This document shows positions 34,463 to 44,065 of a stretch of 64,000 nt of DNA, one piece after another. Source of the DNA: Kordia sp. TARA_039_SRF. GTDB lineage: Bacteria; Bacteroidota; Bacteroidia; Flavobacteriales; Flavobacteriaceae. The translations under genes were made by a program, and so were the position numbers. Position 1 is the first letter of the stretch. Each line of letters opens with the position of its first letter. The stretch is taken from positions 1-64,000 of the forward strand of contig SMNH02000012.1 in the NCBI GenBank assembly GCA_006383075.2, written 5' to 3'. The notes under the pieces are model-generated. The model did no database searches, had not been told where the DNA came from, and was given only the letters and a program-made list of their open reading frames with translations.

Positions 34463-34936
34463 TTAGAATTGATATCGAATTCCAATTGCGATATCGAGGT
34501 CTAAGTCATCGCTGTATGTGTCGTCAAAGGACAATTCTGGACGCATATCGAGCGAGATTAATAGTGGAATATCAAAATTATATTCAATTCCGACATTTCC
34601 TGCGGCTAAAGCAAAAGTTCCGTCACCTACGGGCGTGTCATACGAACCAATACCTGCACCAGCACCAAGATACCAGTTAAAATTTCCGTCAAGTGGTTGT
34701 ACCCATTGATACAATCCGACTAATTTAAAGGCTTCTACATCATTACTGTCTCTAAAACCTAAATCGAATTCCAAGCGATTATCTCCACCAATATGTCGTT
34801 GATACGAGATTTCTGCACCGAATCCGTCATTATCTCCAATACGCAAACCGATAGCATTCTTAGAAATTTGTTGTGCACTTAAAGAAGTAGCAATGGCTAA
34901 AAAGCCAATAGTTAAAAGTGTTTTGATGTTTTTCAT
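34463..34936 (-). CDS. Small outer-membrane beta-barrel protein
   Basis: 157 residues from ATG 34936, chosen because it begins a clean signal peptide (MKNIKTLLTIGFLAIATSLS, cut after SAQ); the frame upstream to 35029 is not protein-like. The mature part is a small barrel (GFGAEISYQRHIGGDNRLEF, GIEYNFDIPLLISLDMRPEL) ending IGIRYQF with the terminal Phe expected for BAM recognition. Function unknown. A CAAATGTA (34962-34969) upstream is a minus-strand TACATTTG -7 element. Confidence 0.75.
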   Translation of the reverse strand: MKNIKTLLTIGFLAIATSLSAQQISKNAIGLRIGDNDGFGAEISYQRHIGGDNRLEFDLGFRDSNDVEAFKLVGLYQWVQPLDGNFNWYLGAGAGIGSYDTPVGDGTFALAAGNVGIEYNFDIPLLISLDMRPELSFDDTYSDDLDLDIAIGIRYQF

Positions 34937-34961
34937 TATTCTTGTTCTAAAGTTTGTTATA

Positions 34962-34969
34962 CAAATGTA
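34962..34969 (-). promoter_or_regulatory. -7 element of the small barrel gene
   Basis: Minus-strand TACATTTG matches TAnnTTTG, 25 bp before the ATG at 34936. A -33 TTG is not clear. Confidence 0.4.
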
Positions 34970-35068
34970 ATTTATACAAAAAAAACAGTTTTGCTCATAT
35001 CGTTTAACAATTAACTCATATTCTTTCACAAAAAAAATATAAATTTTAATAATTTTGAATGTATATTT

Positions 35069-35076
35069 ACGTTTGC
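35069..35076 (+). promoter_or_regulatory. -7 element of the AraC gene
   Basis: TACGTTTG matches TAnnTTTG, 15 bp before the ATG at 35092. Only the -7 part is evident. Confidence 0.4.
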
Positions 35077-35091
35077 AATTAACCTTATACT

Positions 35092-36129
35092 ATGATGAGC
35101 ATACGTATTACTGCAGAAGACACCGCTGGAACAGTAGAACAAATTAAAGACGCCATTGGCGGAGAGATTGTTGAACGATGGGGCGAGCACATTCTACGAG
35201 TTGATAACGAAATCGCAAAAGGCTCTATTCACTTTATTACATTTGAATGGGGCGGAAGTTTGCTAGAATATAATATTACTTTTTTTGAAGAAATTGAATT
35301 GGTTATGGATGCTTCCGAATACAACCCGATTCATTTTACCTATTGTTTACAAGGGTATTGTGAACATCGTTTTCACGACGAGAAAAAACGAAGAACAATA
35401 GAGGAATTACAACCTGCGATTATCACATCAAAAAGCGGCGGATTTAATCATGGGTATTTCCCAAAAGATATTTATTTGCATATCAATGTTGTGCAGATAA
35501 ATAGAGTGAAGTTTATTCGTAAGCGTTTGAATGATGCTTCTATTTTGAATAAAAGACTTTATGAAGTTTTCCACGATTCGTATCACGAGAAGCGTTTTGT
35601 GTATTTGGGAACGTATAATTTGAAATTGGCAGAATTGATTGATTCTTTAAATGAGATCAAACAAAAAGGCATGATTCGTATCATGATGATTGAAGGAATT
35701 GTGTATCAGATTTTATCTTTCCACATGATTCATCACACCAAAGATTTAAAAGCTGAAAAAAATAAAGCACCATTGGCAATTGATGAATTGGATGCTATAC
35801 GAACCCTAGCAGAAGAAATTTCAGAAGATGTTTCTAAAGATTATACCTTAGAATATTTGTCGGGAAAGACCATGCTGACACAAGCAAAATTACAGCAAGG
35901 ATTTAAACATTTGTATGCGCGAACCGTTACGGAATACATTCGTCATGCACGTTTGGAAAAAGCGCGCGATTTAATTAATGATAAGGAATTGAATCTGAAT
36001 ATTTCTCAAATTGTATATTCTGTCGGATTGAGCAGTCGAAGCTATTTTTCCAAAATATTTAAACGTAAATACGGAATCAGTCCGAGTGAGTTTTTGAAAA
36101 ATAAGCAAGCATCTAGAGTTTCGGCGTAA
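35092..36129 (+). CDS. AraC-family transcriptional regulator
   Basis: 345 residues. The C-terminal ~100 residues are a double HTH: LEYLSGKTMLTQAKLQQGFKH, then RHARLEKARDLI and LNISQIVYSVGLSSRSYFSK, ending FKRKYGISPSEFLKN, all standard AraC signature positions. The N-terminal ~220 residues are a beta-rich ligand or dimer domain (HFTYCLQGYCEHRFHDEKKR). It probably controls genes outside the window or itself; the divergent neighbour is a small barrel protein. It converges on the SRAP-like gene with 6 bp between stops. Confidence 0.9.
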   Translation: MMSIRITAEDTAGTVEQIKDAIGGEIVERWGEHILRVDNEIAKGSIHFITFEWGGSLLEYNITFFEEIELVMDASEYNPIHFTYCLQGYCEHRFHDEKKRRTIEELQPAIITSKSGGFNHGYFPKDIYLHINVVQINRVKFIRKRLNDASILNKRLYEVFHDSYHEKRFVYLGTYNLKLAELIDSLNEIKQKGMIRIMMIEGIVYQILSFHMIHHTKDLKAEKNKAPLAIDELDAIRTLAEEISEDVSKDYTLEYLSGKTMLTQAKLQQGFKHLYARTVTEYIRHARLEKARDLINDKELNLNISQIVYSVGLSSRSYFSKIFKRKYGISPSEFLKNKQASRVSA

Positions 36130-36135
36130 AAGTAA

Positions 36136-36765
36136 TTATGAAGCTATATTCTGAATTTTAAATTTAGTTAAATATGGTTTGTCAATAATTTTCTTAATAT
36201 CTTCTATGTTTGTTTTTGGATTGAGCCACATGTTTTTAAACAGCGCAGGAATCTCTAACGGCATCTGATTGTATAAGTTTTTTTCAGAAGTCAACAAGTC
36301 GTTACTTTCCGTATTGATAACCGTACACGTTAAAAAACCATCTTCCAATACATTGTAAACTCCTGCAATAGCAAAAGGTTTCGGGGTTTCTTTTTCAACC
36401 AAAAAAGTTTCAATATCATTTTGTACTATATGGTGCATGTAAAAACCTGTCACTAAAATTAGACAGCGTCTTTTTTTGAGTGCTTCTTTATACAAAATGC
36501 TTTGTTGAATTTCTTTTGCATTGGTGTGAAGTGTAATTTTTAATTTTTGAAAACGTTTCCAATCGCCTTCAAAATCTTGGGGTAAAATTCCCCAAATACC
36601 TTCTGAAATATAGTTGGGTTCTTCCATCGTAATAATAGGAATAGATTGTTCTTTGCGACCATCAATCCGAATTTTGGGTCTGTAAATATTTGGATATTTT
36701 ATAGGTAAGCCAAAAGTAAGTTCCAAATGACTCTTACTAGCGGTATTTGATAATTGATAATTCAT
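36136..36765 (-). CDS. SRAP (HMCES/YedK-like) domain protein lacking catalytic residues
   Basis: 209 residues with the SRAP layout: GIWGILPQDF (WGLIP motif), LHTNAKEIQQ (NARAET region), KRRCLILVTGFYMHH (RCLIPADGFYEW region), FAIAGVYNVLEDG and NTESNDLL...LYNQMPLEI (the H.RMP region). Active SRAP proteins crosslink abasic sites through Cys2 with help from a Glu in GFYEW and a His before RMP. Here these are Asn2, Met110 and Tyr165; only Asn82 remains. So it should not crosslink abasic DNA in the known way and may be a regulatory or DNA-binding relic. Another, active SRAP gene may exist elsewhere. Confidence 0.8.
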   Translation of the reverse strand: MNYQLSNTASKSHLELTFGLPIKYPNIYRPKIRIDGRKEQSIPIITMEEPNYISEGIWGILPQDFEGDWKRFQKLKITLHTNAKEIQQSILYKEALKKRRCLILVTGFYMHHIVQNDIETFLVEKETPKPFAIAGVYNVLEDGFLTCTVINTESNDLLTSEKNLYNQMPLEIPALFKNMWLNPKTNIEDIKKIIDKPYLTKFKIQNIAS

Positions 36766-37084
36766 TTAAGTTTTAATTTTTTAACTACTTTACGATGATA
36801 AAGCAGTTCTTGCATATTCATTTTTCATCTTATCAAAACTAATATTTACATTATATATAGCTTAACTCTTTTACAATTCATATTAACACATTTCATCAAA
36901 AAAAAGCACAAAAAACGTCCAAAATGAAGCTTTTTTCTGCTAAAAAGACTCAAAATTACTTAAAAATGATTTTTATATGAGTCAAGATAAAAATTGAAGT
37001 AGCAAAACGAAACATGCGATGCTAACTATCTTTGTATCAAACAATTTCAAAAAATATTTATTAACCTTTAAAACACTATATATT
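36766..37084. other. Intergenic region with DUF1328 promoter
   Basis: About 320 bp between divergent genes. TATCTTTG at 37027-37034 fits the -7 element for the DUF1328 gene. Adenine tracts lie around 36895-36915. No gene seen. Confidence 0.4.
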
Positions 37085-37246
37085 ATGTTACGTTGGTCTA
37101 TCACATTTATTATTATCGCATTAATCGCTGGAGTATTAGGATTCGGAGGAATCGCAGGAGCTGCAGCAGGAATCGCAAAAATATTATTCTTTGTATTCTT
37201 AGTATTATTCATTATTTCCTTAATAACTGGAAGAACAAGAGTCTAA
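37085..37246 (+). CDS. DUF1328 (YtjA-type) small membrane protein
   Basis: 53 residues from ATG 37085: [16 protein letters not shown] then [20 protein letters not shown] and [13 protein letters not shown]. This is the whole DUF1328 family: two hydrophobic helices joined by a Gly/Ala-rich turn. The frame extends upstream to 37019 but that part overlaps the promoter. Family members are stress-induced inner-membrane proteins of unknown function. Followed 54 bp later by a secreted protein gene. Confidence 0.9.
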   Translation: MLRWSITFIIIALIAGVLGFGGIAGAAAGIAKILFFVFLVLFIISLITGRTRV

Positions 37247-37300
37247 GATTAGAGACAAAGAATTACACAATACATTATTAACCAATAAATAAAAAATAAA

Positions 37301-37843
37301 ATGAAGAAGATATTAACCGTTGCCGTATTATTGGCAACAACCATAGGATTTGCACAAAACGATAAAGTCGTTACTACAGAAGTTAAAAAGCAGAAAGTCA
37401 TGAAAAATGGCGAAATGGTCAATAAGAAAACAAAAATTATTACTGAGAAAAAGCAAAAAGTTGCTTTTGACAAATCTCAACGATACGAGTTGAATCAAGA
37501 TCGTGTTCCTGCGCCTGTAGAAACTACAAAAATCTATATGATTGATAATGATAAAGATCCATTTTATGACAAAATCACGAAAGTGAAATATTATGATATG
37601 GACAATAAAAAGTTTGCGTTGGTCTCAGATGGAAACACTTTGAAAATTAATCAAATTATCAATGATGACGAAATGACTTTAGGAAAAGCAGTACGTTCAA
37701 AATATAATGATTACTATATCATTAATTCAAAAAAAATGAATGGTGTTGGCTATTTCACCAAAGACAATGAATTTGTTATTGAATACTACTCACCAAAAAA
37801 TAAGAAAACCCAAATCTTGATTTTCCAAGACGCAAAATTCTAG
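37301..37843 (+). CDS. Secreted hypothetical protein
   Basis: 180 residues. A signal peptide (MKKILTVAVLLATTIGFAQ) precedes a lysine-rich start (EVKKQKVMKNGEMVNKKTKI) and a globular beta-rich part with DNDKDPFYDKITKVKYYD. No family recognised. It is downstream of DUF1328 and could share its promoter. Likely periplasmic or surface. Confidence 0.7.
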   Translation: MKKILTVAVLLATTIGFAQNDKVVTTEVKKQKVMKNGEMVNKKTKIITEKKQKVAFDKSQRYELNQDRVPAPVETTKIYMIDNDKDPFYDKITKVKYYDMDNKKFALVSDGNTLKINQIINDDEMTLGKAVRSKYNDYYIINSKKMNGVGYFTKDNEFVIEYYSPKNKKTQILIFQDAKF

Positions 37844-38017
37844 AAAATCAACTACAAATTGAGGATATCTTAAAAGTTTTCAGAATTTACTCTGAACTCA
37901 ATTCAACATCTCATATTGCTTGTTTTTAACTATGATGAGAAACTGAAATGTACACTTTTAAGATGCTCTCAATTATTTTTTTAATAACGACAATAACACT
38001 CAAAAAAGCGAAAGAAC

Positions 38018-38917
38018 ATGAAGGAAGAATTAAAATCAACAACAGAAATACTCATCGACAAACTAGAAAGTTGGTGGACTTTATTTATCAGAAACTTGCC
38101 AAATATTGCGGTGGCAATCATCGTATTATTTATAAGTTATTTTGCGTCGCGTTTTGTATTTAAAACGACGTTAAAGCTAATAAAAGGACGTATTCAGCAA
38201 AAATCAGTGGCAAAACTAATTGCACGTGTTGTTTCTGTTGTAACAGTGTTATTGGGATTATTTTTGGCACTTAGTGTTATGAATTTGGGCGATTCTATTT
38301 CAGGATTGTTAGCTGGTGCAGGAATCTCAGGTATTGTAATTGGTTTAGCATTACAGGGCACGCTTTCCAATACCATTTCAGGTATTGTATTATCTTTTAG
38401 AAAAAATATCAGATTGGGTAATTGGGTAGAAACTACAGGGTACGCAGGTGAAGTTATTGACATTGCGTTGAACTACCTAATTTTAAAAGAAGCCGATAAC
38501 AATATTGTCATTATTCCGAATAAAACCATCATGGAAAATCCTATTAAAAACTATTCATTGACAACGCGAATGCGTGTCACGGTAGAATGTGGTGTAGGAT
38601 ATGAATCCGATTTGGAAAAAGTAGAATACATTACCAAAAGTGTTGTGGCTGATTCTTTTGAACAAATTGAAGATGCTGAAAATGTAGAATTTTATTTTAC
38701 CGAATTTGGCGGAAGCTCTATCAATTTCTTGTGTCGTTTTTGGATTGATGCCGAAAATGCTTTGGAAAAATTAAAAGCAAAAAGCAAAGCAATTAAAGAA
38801 ATTAGAAAGGCGTTTGCAGAAGAAGATATCAATATTCCGTTCCCAATTAGAACGTTACAATTAGACGATCAAACGCTCAACATCGCGCAGACTGAAAAAG
38901 AAGCAGTGGAAGCTTAA
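38018..38917 (+). CDS. MscS-family mechanosensitive channel
   Basis: 299 residues. Three hydrophobic segments at ~25-45, 60-85 and 90-115 are followed by the pore helix GLLAGAGISGIVIGLALQGTL and the MscS beta domain (FRKNIRLGNWVETTGYAGEV, IVIIPNKTIMENPIKNYSL). Opens under membrane tension to release solutes after osmotic downshock. The C-terminal tail is short and acidic. Followed by a second, shorter MscS-like gene after a strong terminator. Confidence 0.92.
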   Translation: MKEELKSTTEILIDKLESWWTLFIRNLPNIAVAIIVLFISYFASRFVFKTTLKLIKGRIQQKSVAKLIARVVSVVTVLLGLFLALSVMNLGDSISGLLAGAGISGIVIGLALQGTLSNTISGIVLSFRKNIRLGNWVETTGYAGEVIDIALNYLILKEADNNIVIIPNKTIMENPIKNYSLTTRMRVTVECGVGYESDLEKVEYITKSVVADSFEQIEDAENVEFYFTEFGGSSINFLCRFWIDAENALEKLKAKSKAIKEIRKAFAEEDINIPFPIRTLQLDDQTLNIAQTEKEAVEA

Positions 38918-38937
38918 AAAGCAATGAAAAAAACGAT

Positions 38938-38976
38938 AAAAGTGCAGTTAAATATCTATTTAGCTGTGCTTTTTTT
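38938..38976 (+). terminator. Terminator of the MscS gene
   Basis: AAAGTGCAGTTAAATA and TATTTAGCTGTGCTTT pair over 16 bp with three G-T wobbles and a two-base loop, followed by a T run. It lies 20-60 bp after the stop. Confidence 0.65.
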
Positions 38977-39016
38977 AATTACTTTTGATAGAATATTATA
39001 AATAAAAAATCTTGTA

Positions 39017-39565
39017 ATGGCAGCACATAAAACTGAGTTAATTCTCACGCTTGGACTCATTATTTTCATGGCAATTATCATGTTGCTCATCAAAAAGGCG
39101 ATACGAAAATTCAGCTTCGTTCGCGCTATTGAAATCAACCGAAGAAAAGTGATATTCAATCTTTGTTATTTCGTTATATACGTTATCTCAGGAATCATTC
39201 TCGCAATTATTTGGGGAATACAATTTAAAGATTTCACGGTGTTTATTTCATCAGTATTGGCAGTTTTAGGAATTGGATTTTTTGCGCAATGGTCTATACT
39301 TTCAAGTCTTACATCGTGTATGATTCTATTTTTCTATCATCCAGTGCGTATAGGACATCGTATTCGTATCATAGACAAAGACTACAACTGGATTGGCGAA
39401 GTGAAAAACATCACTGCGTTTTACTTTTTTATCAAAACAGATGACGGAGAATACATTTCGTTGCCAAACTCGCTGGTTATGCAAAAGGGAATTCAAATTC
39501 TCGAAGAAGAGGAACAAAAAGAATTATCGTTAGAAGACGATATTGAACCAGCATCACACGAATAA
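39017..39565 (+). CDS. Short MscS-like membrane protein
   Basis: 182 residues. Two or three hydrophobic helices (LILTLGLIIFMAIIMLLI, LCYFVIYVISGIILAIIWG, FTVFISSVLAVLGIGFFAQW) lead to a truncated MscS beta domain (FYHPVRIGHRIRIIDKDYN, FFIKTDDGEYISLPNSLVMQ). The C-terminal alpha/beta cage of full MscS is missing. An acidic tail ends the protein. Such short forms occur in Bacteroidota beside CorA-type genes; here corA follows after 44 bp. Confidence 0.8.
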   Translation: MAAHKTELILTLGLIIFMAIIMLLIKKAIRKFSFVRAIEINRRKVIFNLCYFVIYVISGIILAIIWGIQFKDFTVFISSVLAVLGIGFFAQWSILSSLTSCMILFFYHPVRIGHRIRIIDKDYNWIGEVKNITAFYFFIKTDDGEYISLPNSLVMQKGIQILEEEEQKELSLEDDIEPASHE

Positions 39566-39609
39566 CGATTTATTTGTATATTTAAAACTTAAGAATTAAA
39601 ACACACAAT

Positions 39610-40698
39610 TTGCGCGCACCGCTAAAAAAACTACGAAAAACAAAAAAAGCAACAGCTTCCAAAAGTCTAGGAAAAGCTCCTGGAGAAGTGGTGTATTTAG
39701 GCGATAAGGAAAACTTAGAAACCTTATTGGAAGTGCACGAGTATACGCATGAGGAATATCATACGTATCAAACCAAGCAAATAAGCAATATTTTTAACGT
39801 AAAAGGAAACGACAGAGTCACGTGGATTAACATCAACGGACTCAACAATGCAACCGATATTACGAAGATTGGCGAATACTTCAGAATTCATCCACTGATT
39901 CTCGAAGACATTGTAAACACCAATCAACGACCAAAAATTGACGAGTTTGAAAACTACATTTTCGTCGTATTAAAAATGTTGTATCACAACAACGAAAATG
40001 ATGTGCTTACAGAGCATATTTCATTCATTATTGGACCCGATTACGTGTTGACATTTCAAGAAACGGAAGAAGATATTTTTGATCCAATCCGAAAGCGTTT
40101 TGAAAACCAAAAAAGCCGATTGCGAAATTCGGGCGCCGATTATTTAGCGTTTTTACTGATGGATGCTATTGTAGACAATTACGCGGTTGTTATTGAAGTT
40201 TTTGGTAGCAAAGTCGAAGTCACTGAAGACGAATTGTTTTTAGAAAGCTCGCGCGAAGGAATTTCGAGAGACATTCAATACTTAAAACATGATTTATTAC
40301 GTTTGCGCAGAAATATTCTTCCTTCCAGAGAAGTGATAAGTAGAGTTGTAAAATCAGAATCGAAACTTATTACGCTAAAAACACACGCCTATTTAAAAGA
40401 TTTGCAAGACCATATTGTGCAAATAAACGATAACATTGATCTCTATCGCGAAATGGTCTGGGGATTGATGGACATGCACATGACCACCATTAGCAACAAA
40501 ATGAACGGCATCATGAAAGTATTGACCATCATTTCCACAATTTTCATTCCGTTAACCTTCATTGTTGGCGTGTATGGAATGAACTTCGACAACATTCCCG
40601 AACTACATTACAAATACGGATACTTCATTTTATGGGGCATCATGATTTTCCTCTTTATCGTCTTACTCATTTACTTCCGTAGAAAAAAATGGCTGTAG
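39610..40698 (+). CDS. corA: CorA-type magnesium/cobalt transporter
   Basis: 362 residues ending in two transmembrane helices with the signature YGMNFDNIPELHYKYGY between them (GMN motif). The N-terminal cytoplasmic funnel has VNINGLNN-like WININGLNNATDITKIGEYF, LILEDIVNTNQRPKIDEFE and the long helix with LKHDLLRLRRNILPSREV, all CorA hallmarks. Imports Mg2+ as a pentamer. The start is a TTG at 39610 (MRAPLKKLRKTKK); no ATG precedes it in frame. Confidence 0.93.
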   Translation: MRAPLKKLRKTKKATASKSLGKAPGEVVYLGDKENLETLLEVHEYTHEEYHTYQTKQISNIFNVKGNDRVTWININGLNNATDITKIGEYFRIHPLILEDIVNTNQRPKIDEFENYIFVVLKMLYHNNENDVLTEHISFIIGPDYVLTFQETEEDIFDPIRKRFENQKSRLRNSGADYLAFLLMDAIVDNYAVVIEVFGSKVEVTEDELFLESSREGISRDIQYLKHDLLRLRRNILPSREVISRVVKSESKLITLKTHAYLKDLQDHIVQINDNIDLYREMVWGLMDMHMTTISNKMNGIMKVLTIISTIFIPLTFIVGVYGMNFDNIPELHYKYGYFILWGIMIFLFIVLLIYFRRKKWL

Positions 40699-41064
40699 TT
40701 TTTTTAGGTGTTAGATGCTAGTAATGAGTATTGAGATGTTTTTTATATTGAAAATCAGCTAATTTTAATGTTAGTTTGACATAAAACTAATAGTTGTTTT
40801 TTCTTTTCCGCAGTGTAGCAGGGATTTTTCGTTAAAAATTTCTGAAACCTTGGAAGAAATTTAGAAAAATTCATGCGGTTTTGGTTTTCTCCCTAAAAGA
40901 GAAAACCAAAAACACCTCTGGAAAAGTGCCTTTTCTTTTGTTTCTTTTCTTTGGGCAAGCAAAGAATAAGAAAATAAACTGCTGATTTTTAATTTTTTAA
41001 AATTTATTTCATTGAGAAGAAATACTTTTGTTTGAATAAAAATCATATCAAACTGACGTTTGTT
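40699..41064. other. Intergenic region between convergent genes with a repeat hairpin
   Basis: About 365 bp. It holds the 13-bp stem at 40879-40911 and, next to it, a purine/pyrimidine-biased stretch (CTTTTCTTTTGTTTCTTTTC near 40930). This hairpin-plus-stretch is a repeat type I recall from many flavobacterial genomes, often mis-annotated as a small protein. No real gene seen. Confidence 0.5.
40879..40911. terminator. Perfect 13-bp hairpin, bidirectional terminator or REP-like repeat
   Basis: TTTTGGTTTTCTC (40879-40891) is exactly complementary to GAGAAAACCAAAA (40899-40911) with a seven-base loop. It lies between the convergent corA and amine oxidase genes and can end both transcripts. Confidence 0.6.
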
Positions 41065-42345
41065 TTACGTATACTCAGATTTCAAATGCTCAGGATTTAC
41101 CACACTTCCCAAAGCTTCAATCACGCCCAAAGCGGCAGCTTCTCCCGCCAACATAGCAGCATTCAATGAACCGTTTAATTGTACATCGCCCGCTAAAAAT
41201 ACTTGAGTCGTTAATCGTGTTTCCGATGGCGACATGCTGTATTGTAGTTGTTGTAAATTTGGCAGCGCTTTCGGAATGGTATATTTTTTCAAAAACGTAC
41301 AATCAGTAATGCCGCAAAATTGTTGCAATTCTTCTTGTACTTTTTGGATTAAAAACGCATCTGACAAATTGTGAGGTTTTACAATGGTAACAGACAACAA
41401 TTCATTGGCGCCTGAAGACGCTGTTGGTAAGCTATTGTGGAAAAAGATATTATTAATCAACAATGTATTGTCCGCAGCCAAGCCAATTAGCGGTTTAGAA
41501 ATCGTTTGTTTTAAAGTCTCAAAAAACAAGGTTTCACACGATTTCCAAGCAATTTCTTGCGATTTCAAATTGGAAATTAACGAACTCGCTTCCGTAGCCA
41601 CAATTGTAAAATGACTTTCCAAAACAGTTCCATCTTCCAGCGTTATTTTTCCATCTTCTACAGCAATTGCTCGTGTATTAAAGTGAAACTTGGTATGTTG
41701 TAAATTTGATTGCAGTTGTTTGGGAATAGCTTCAATTCCTGCTTTGGGTAGCGCGGCATGTCCTTCGCCAAACATCTTATACACAAACTCAAACATACGA
41801 TTGGATGCTTGCAAATTTGGTTCGAGAAAAATTCCGCTAAAAAATGGTTTAAAAAACTTCGCAATCATTTCATCGGAAAAACCCAATTGCTGCAAATGTG
41901 CTAGCGTCGTCGTTTCTGGCTGATTGAAAATTTCGTCTAAAGACTTTTTCTTTAAGCGATTGTTTAATTTCAATATATTCAACTTGTCTGAAAAAGTTCC
42001 AATTCCCGAAAACAGCGTAGGAAACAACAATGAAAAATTTCGCAACGGATCACCGATGATTTTTTGTTTTCCTTTTGTGAAAATAGTTGCTCCTGGCAAG
42101 AATTTTTGCAGCGCTAACAACTCATAATTCAAATATTTATTTGCGGCAGGATAAGAAGTTAACAATACTTGAAATCCGTGGTCTAGCTGATAACCGTTTA
42201 CGATATCTGTTTTTACACGTCCACCAACGCGGTCAGTGGCTTCTACAATCTCTGGATGATATCCATTATCTTCCAAAACTCTTGCAGCGATAAGTCCGCT
42301 AATTCCTGCTCCGACAATATAAATTTTGTACGCTTCTTTTTCCAT
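41065..42345 (-). CDS. FAD-dependent amine oxidase/phytoene desaturase-like protein
   Basis: 426 residues from ATG 42345 ([20 protein letters not shown]), chosen because the dinucleotide-binding GxGxxG begins ~10 residues in; the 15 codons upstream are not needed. Seen: [18 protein letters not shown] with the Glu of [15 protein letters not shown] (FAD ribose site), HGFQVLL, and the C-terminal [21 protein letters not shown] (second FAD motif). The layout is that of the protoporphyrinogen oxidase/amine oxidase superfamily. The substrate is unknown. Single gene, convergent with corA. Confidence 0.85.
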   Translation of the reverse strand: MEKEAYKIYIVGAGISGLIAARVLEDNGYHPEIVEATDRVGGRVKTDIVNGYQLDHGFQVLLTSYPAANKYLNYELLALQKFLPGATIFTKGKQKIIGDPLRNFSLLFPTLFSGIGTFSDKLNILKLNNRLKKKSLDEIFNQPETTTLAHLQQLGFSDEMIAKFFKPFFSGIFLEPNLQASNRMFEFVYKMFGEGHAALPKAGIEAIPKQLQSNLQHTKFHFNTRAIAVEDGKITLEDGTVLESHFTIVATEASSLISNLKSQEIAWKSCETLFFETLKQTISKPLIGLAADNTLLINNIFFHNSLPTASSGANELLSVTIVKPHNLSDAFLIQKVQEELQQFCGITDCTFLKKYTIPKALPNLQQLQYSMSPSETRLTTQVFLAGDVQLNGSLNAAMLAGEAAALGVIEALGSVVNPEHLKSEYT

Positions 42346-42434
42346 GAAAATGTTTATAAAATCCTTGTAAAAATACAACAAAACTCGCACATGAACTGTG
42401 CTGAACGAAGTAAGATTTTAAAAAGAAAAATGAT

Positions 42435-42824
42435 TTATTCTTTCGCGTAGACTCTTAAATTATAACAACCCCAAATCACGAATAAAATTTCTAAAATAGT
42501 GCCAATAGTAAACGCAGTGGAAGGAATACCATCAATAAAAATACTAAGCAAACGACCAGCTGCTAATCCGCCCATAAAAAAGATAACAGAATAAGTAGCA
42601 CTGCGCCAATGTTTTTGAAAAAGTACGCTATAACCCCAATAAATTCCCAACGCAAAATAACAACCCATCATAGCTCTAAATACATGGTTGAGATCGGTAC
42701 TTTCTACGCTAAAGTCAAAAAATAGTGGTAAAAATGTATTTGGATGAAGTCCATACGTAACACCAACCACTAAAATAGCAGCAGTTGATAATGATAAATG
42801 CAGATTTTTGTGTACTTCTTTCAA
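42435..42824 (-). CDS. DUF4345 membrane protein
   Basis: 129 residues with four hydrophobic segments. The pattern LVVGVTYGLHPNTFLP then LNHVFRAMMGCYFALGIYWG and FFMGGLAAGRLLSIFIDG is the DUF4345 family of small inner-membrane proteins, function unknown. It lies 89 bp upstream of the flavoprotein gene on the same strand. Confidence 0.8.
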   Translation of the reverse strand: MKEVHKNLHLSLSTAAILVVGVTYGLHPNTFLPLFFDFSVESTDLNHVFRAMMGCYFALGIYWGYSVLFQKHWRSATYSVIFFMGGLAAGRLLSIFIDGIPSTAFTIGTILEILFVIWGCYNLRVYAKE

Positions 42825-43016
42825 AACAAAAAATAGTTTTTAGTAATTTCGATTTTTGTTAGTATGGAGCGTTTTCGTAATCTTCCTACAAATGTTATAG
42901 ATATGTTAAAATTAGTTAAAAAAATTAACATAAAAGCCTGTTTTTTGGAAAAAAAAGCTTTTCTGTTTATTCAAATATAAAAAATACTGAACAAAAAAAC
43001 ACGAAATTTTAGTCGT

Positions 43017-43961
43017 ATGCATTGGAAAATTAAAGCGAGTTTGCAAAAAATACTGCATTTCACCAACATCGGTGATCGGCTCAATCATATTCCTGCAACA
43101 CTTGTTAAAGATTACCATAAAAATGTTTGTTTGTATCAGTTTTACGAATGTATTCGGAAGTTTGAAGCGTCTCAAATTCAGTTAAATACAGCGCAAAGTA
43201 AAGCTGCGCTAGAAATTGGAACAGGCTATTCGCTTATTTCGCCTGTTGTATTGTATTTGTTGGGTTTTGATACCATTGTTACGGTGGATATTTCCAAAGA
43301 TGTTTCTATAAAAACCTTTCAAAAACAAGTTCGATTTTTACAAGAGGAATCACTGCTTCAAACCATTGCAAAACACAGTAAATTTGAGTTGTCAGACATT
43401 ACACAAAAAGTACAGCAACTTCAAAAGCTTCAAACCCTCGAACATGTTTGCTCGTTTTGCAATATCAAGTACATTCCAAAATACACTTTAGAAGCCATTG
43501 AAAACGTAAGCAATTCGTTTGATTATATCTGTTCACAAGTAGTTTTTGAGCACATTCCGCCAGAATTTTTAGAAAAATTATTCATCAAAATGAAAGCTTG
43601 GCTAACCGAAGATGGTTGTGCTGTGCATACCATAAATTTCATCGATCATTTTGCCAATCCTGGCTTTTTTCAAGATAAAAACATTTCTGAGTTTAACTTT
43701 TTAAAGTATTCAGACAAGCAATGGCATTTTTGGGCAGGAAACGATATTGCGTACACCAATCGCTTGTCGTATGTGTATTATTTAGAATTGTGCAAAACGA
43801 ATAAATTGCAAGTTGTAGATTTCATCGGCGAAAATTACCGAGCGTATCATCCGTTAGCTGCGGAAGAAATTCACCCTGATGTCATCAAAAAATATCAGCA
43901 ACTTTCTAACGTAGAAGACGTGTGTACATACCAACGTGGCACTTTAATTTTTAAAAAATAG
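43017..43961 (+). CDS. SAM-dependent methyltransferase
   Basis: 314 residues. Motif I is ALEIGTGYSLISPVVLYLLGF at ~63-83, followed by VTVDIS (motif II acid). FDYICSQVVFEHIPPEFLEKL is the motif IV/post region, and VHTINFIDHFANPGFF a later strand. This is a class I methyltransferase with an extra ~60-residue N-terminal part. CSFCNIKY may be a partial zinc site but lacks a full set of ligands. The substrate is unknown; the nearby genes give no clue. Confidence 0.8.
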   Translation: MHWKIKASLQKILHFTNIGDRLNHIPATLVKDYHKNVCLYQFYECIRKFEASQIQLNTAQSKAALEIGTGYSLISPVVLYLLGFDTIVTVDISKDVSIKTFQKQVRFLQEESLLQTIAKHSKFELSDITQKVQQLQKLQTLEHVCSFCNIKYIPKYTLEAIENVSNSFDYICSQVVFEHIPPEFLEKLFIKMKAWLTEDGCAVHTINFIDHFANPGFFQDKNISEFNFLKYSDKQWHFWAGNDIAYTNRLSYVYYLELCKTNKLQVVDFIGENYRAYHPLAAEEIHPDVIKKYQQLSNVEDVCTYQRGTLIFKK

Positions 43962-43999
43962 CGTAAAACCAAGTCGTTTTCTCAGAAAGTACAACAATA

Positions 44000-44019
44000 A
44001 ATACGCAATTATTCGTATT
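44000..44019. promoter_or_regulatory. AATACG-N8-CGTATT dyad, copy 1
   Basis: AATACG (44000-44005) and CGTATT (44014-44019) flank CAATTATT. It lies 46 bp before the TPR protein gene. Two other copies share the same spacing and CAA at the start of the spacer. Confidence 0.6.
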
Positions 44020-44065
44020 GTTTACTGTATATAAATCACTGAACTTGTGCTGAAAATTTAGAGAC

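Noticed and set aside
40861-41046. 61-residue minus-strand frame with CFWFSLLGRKPKP
   Set aside because: A known type of spurious reading through a flavobacterial repeat hairpin, not a gene.
42912-43175. 87-residue minus-strand frame
   Set aside because: Overlaps the methyltransferase start and promoter; antisense shadow.
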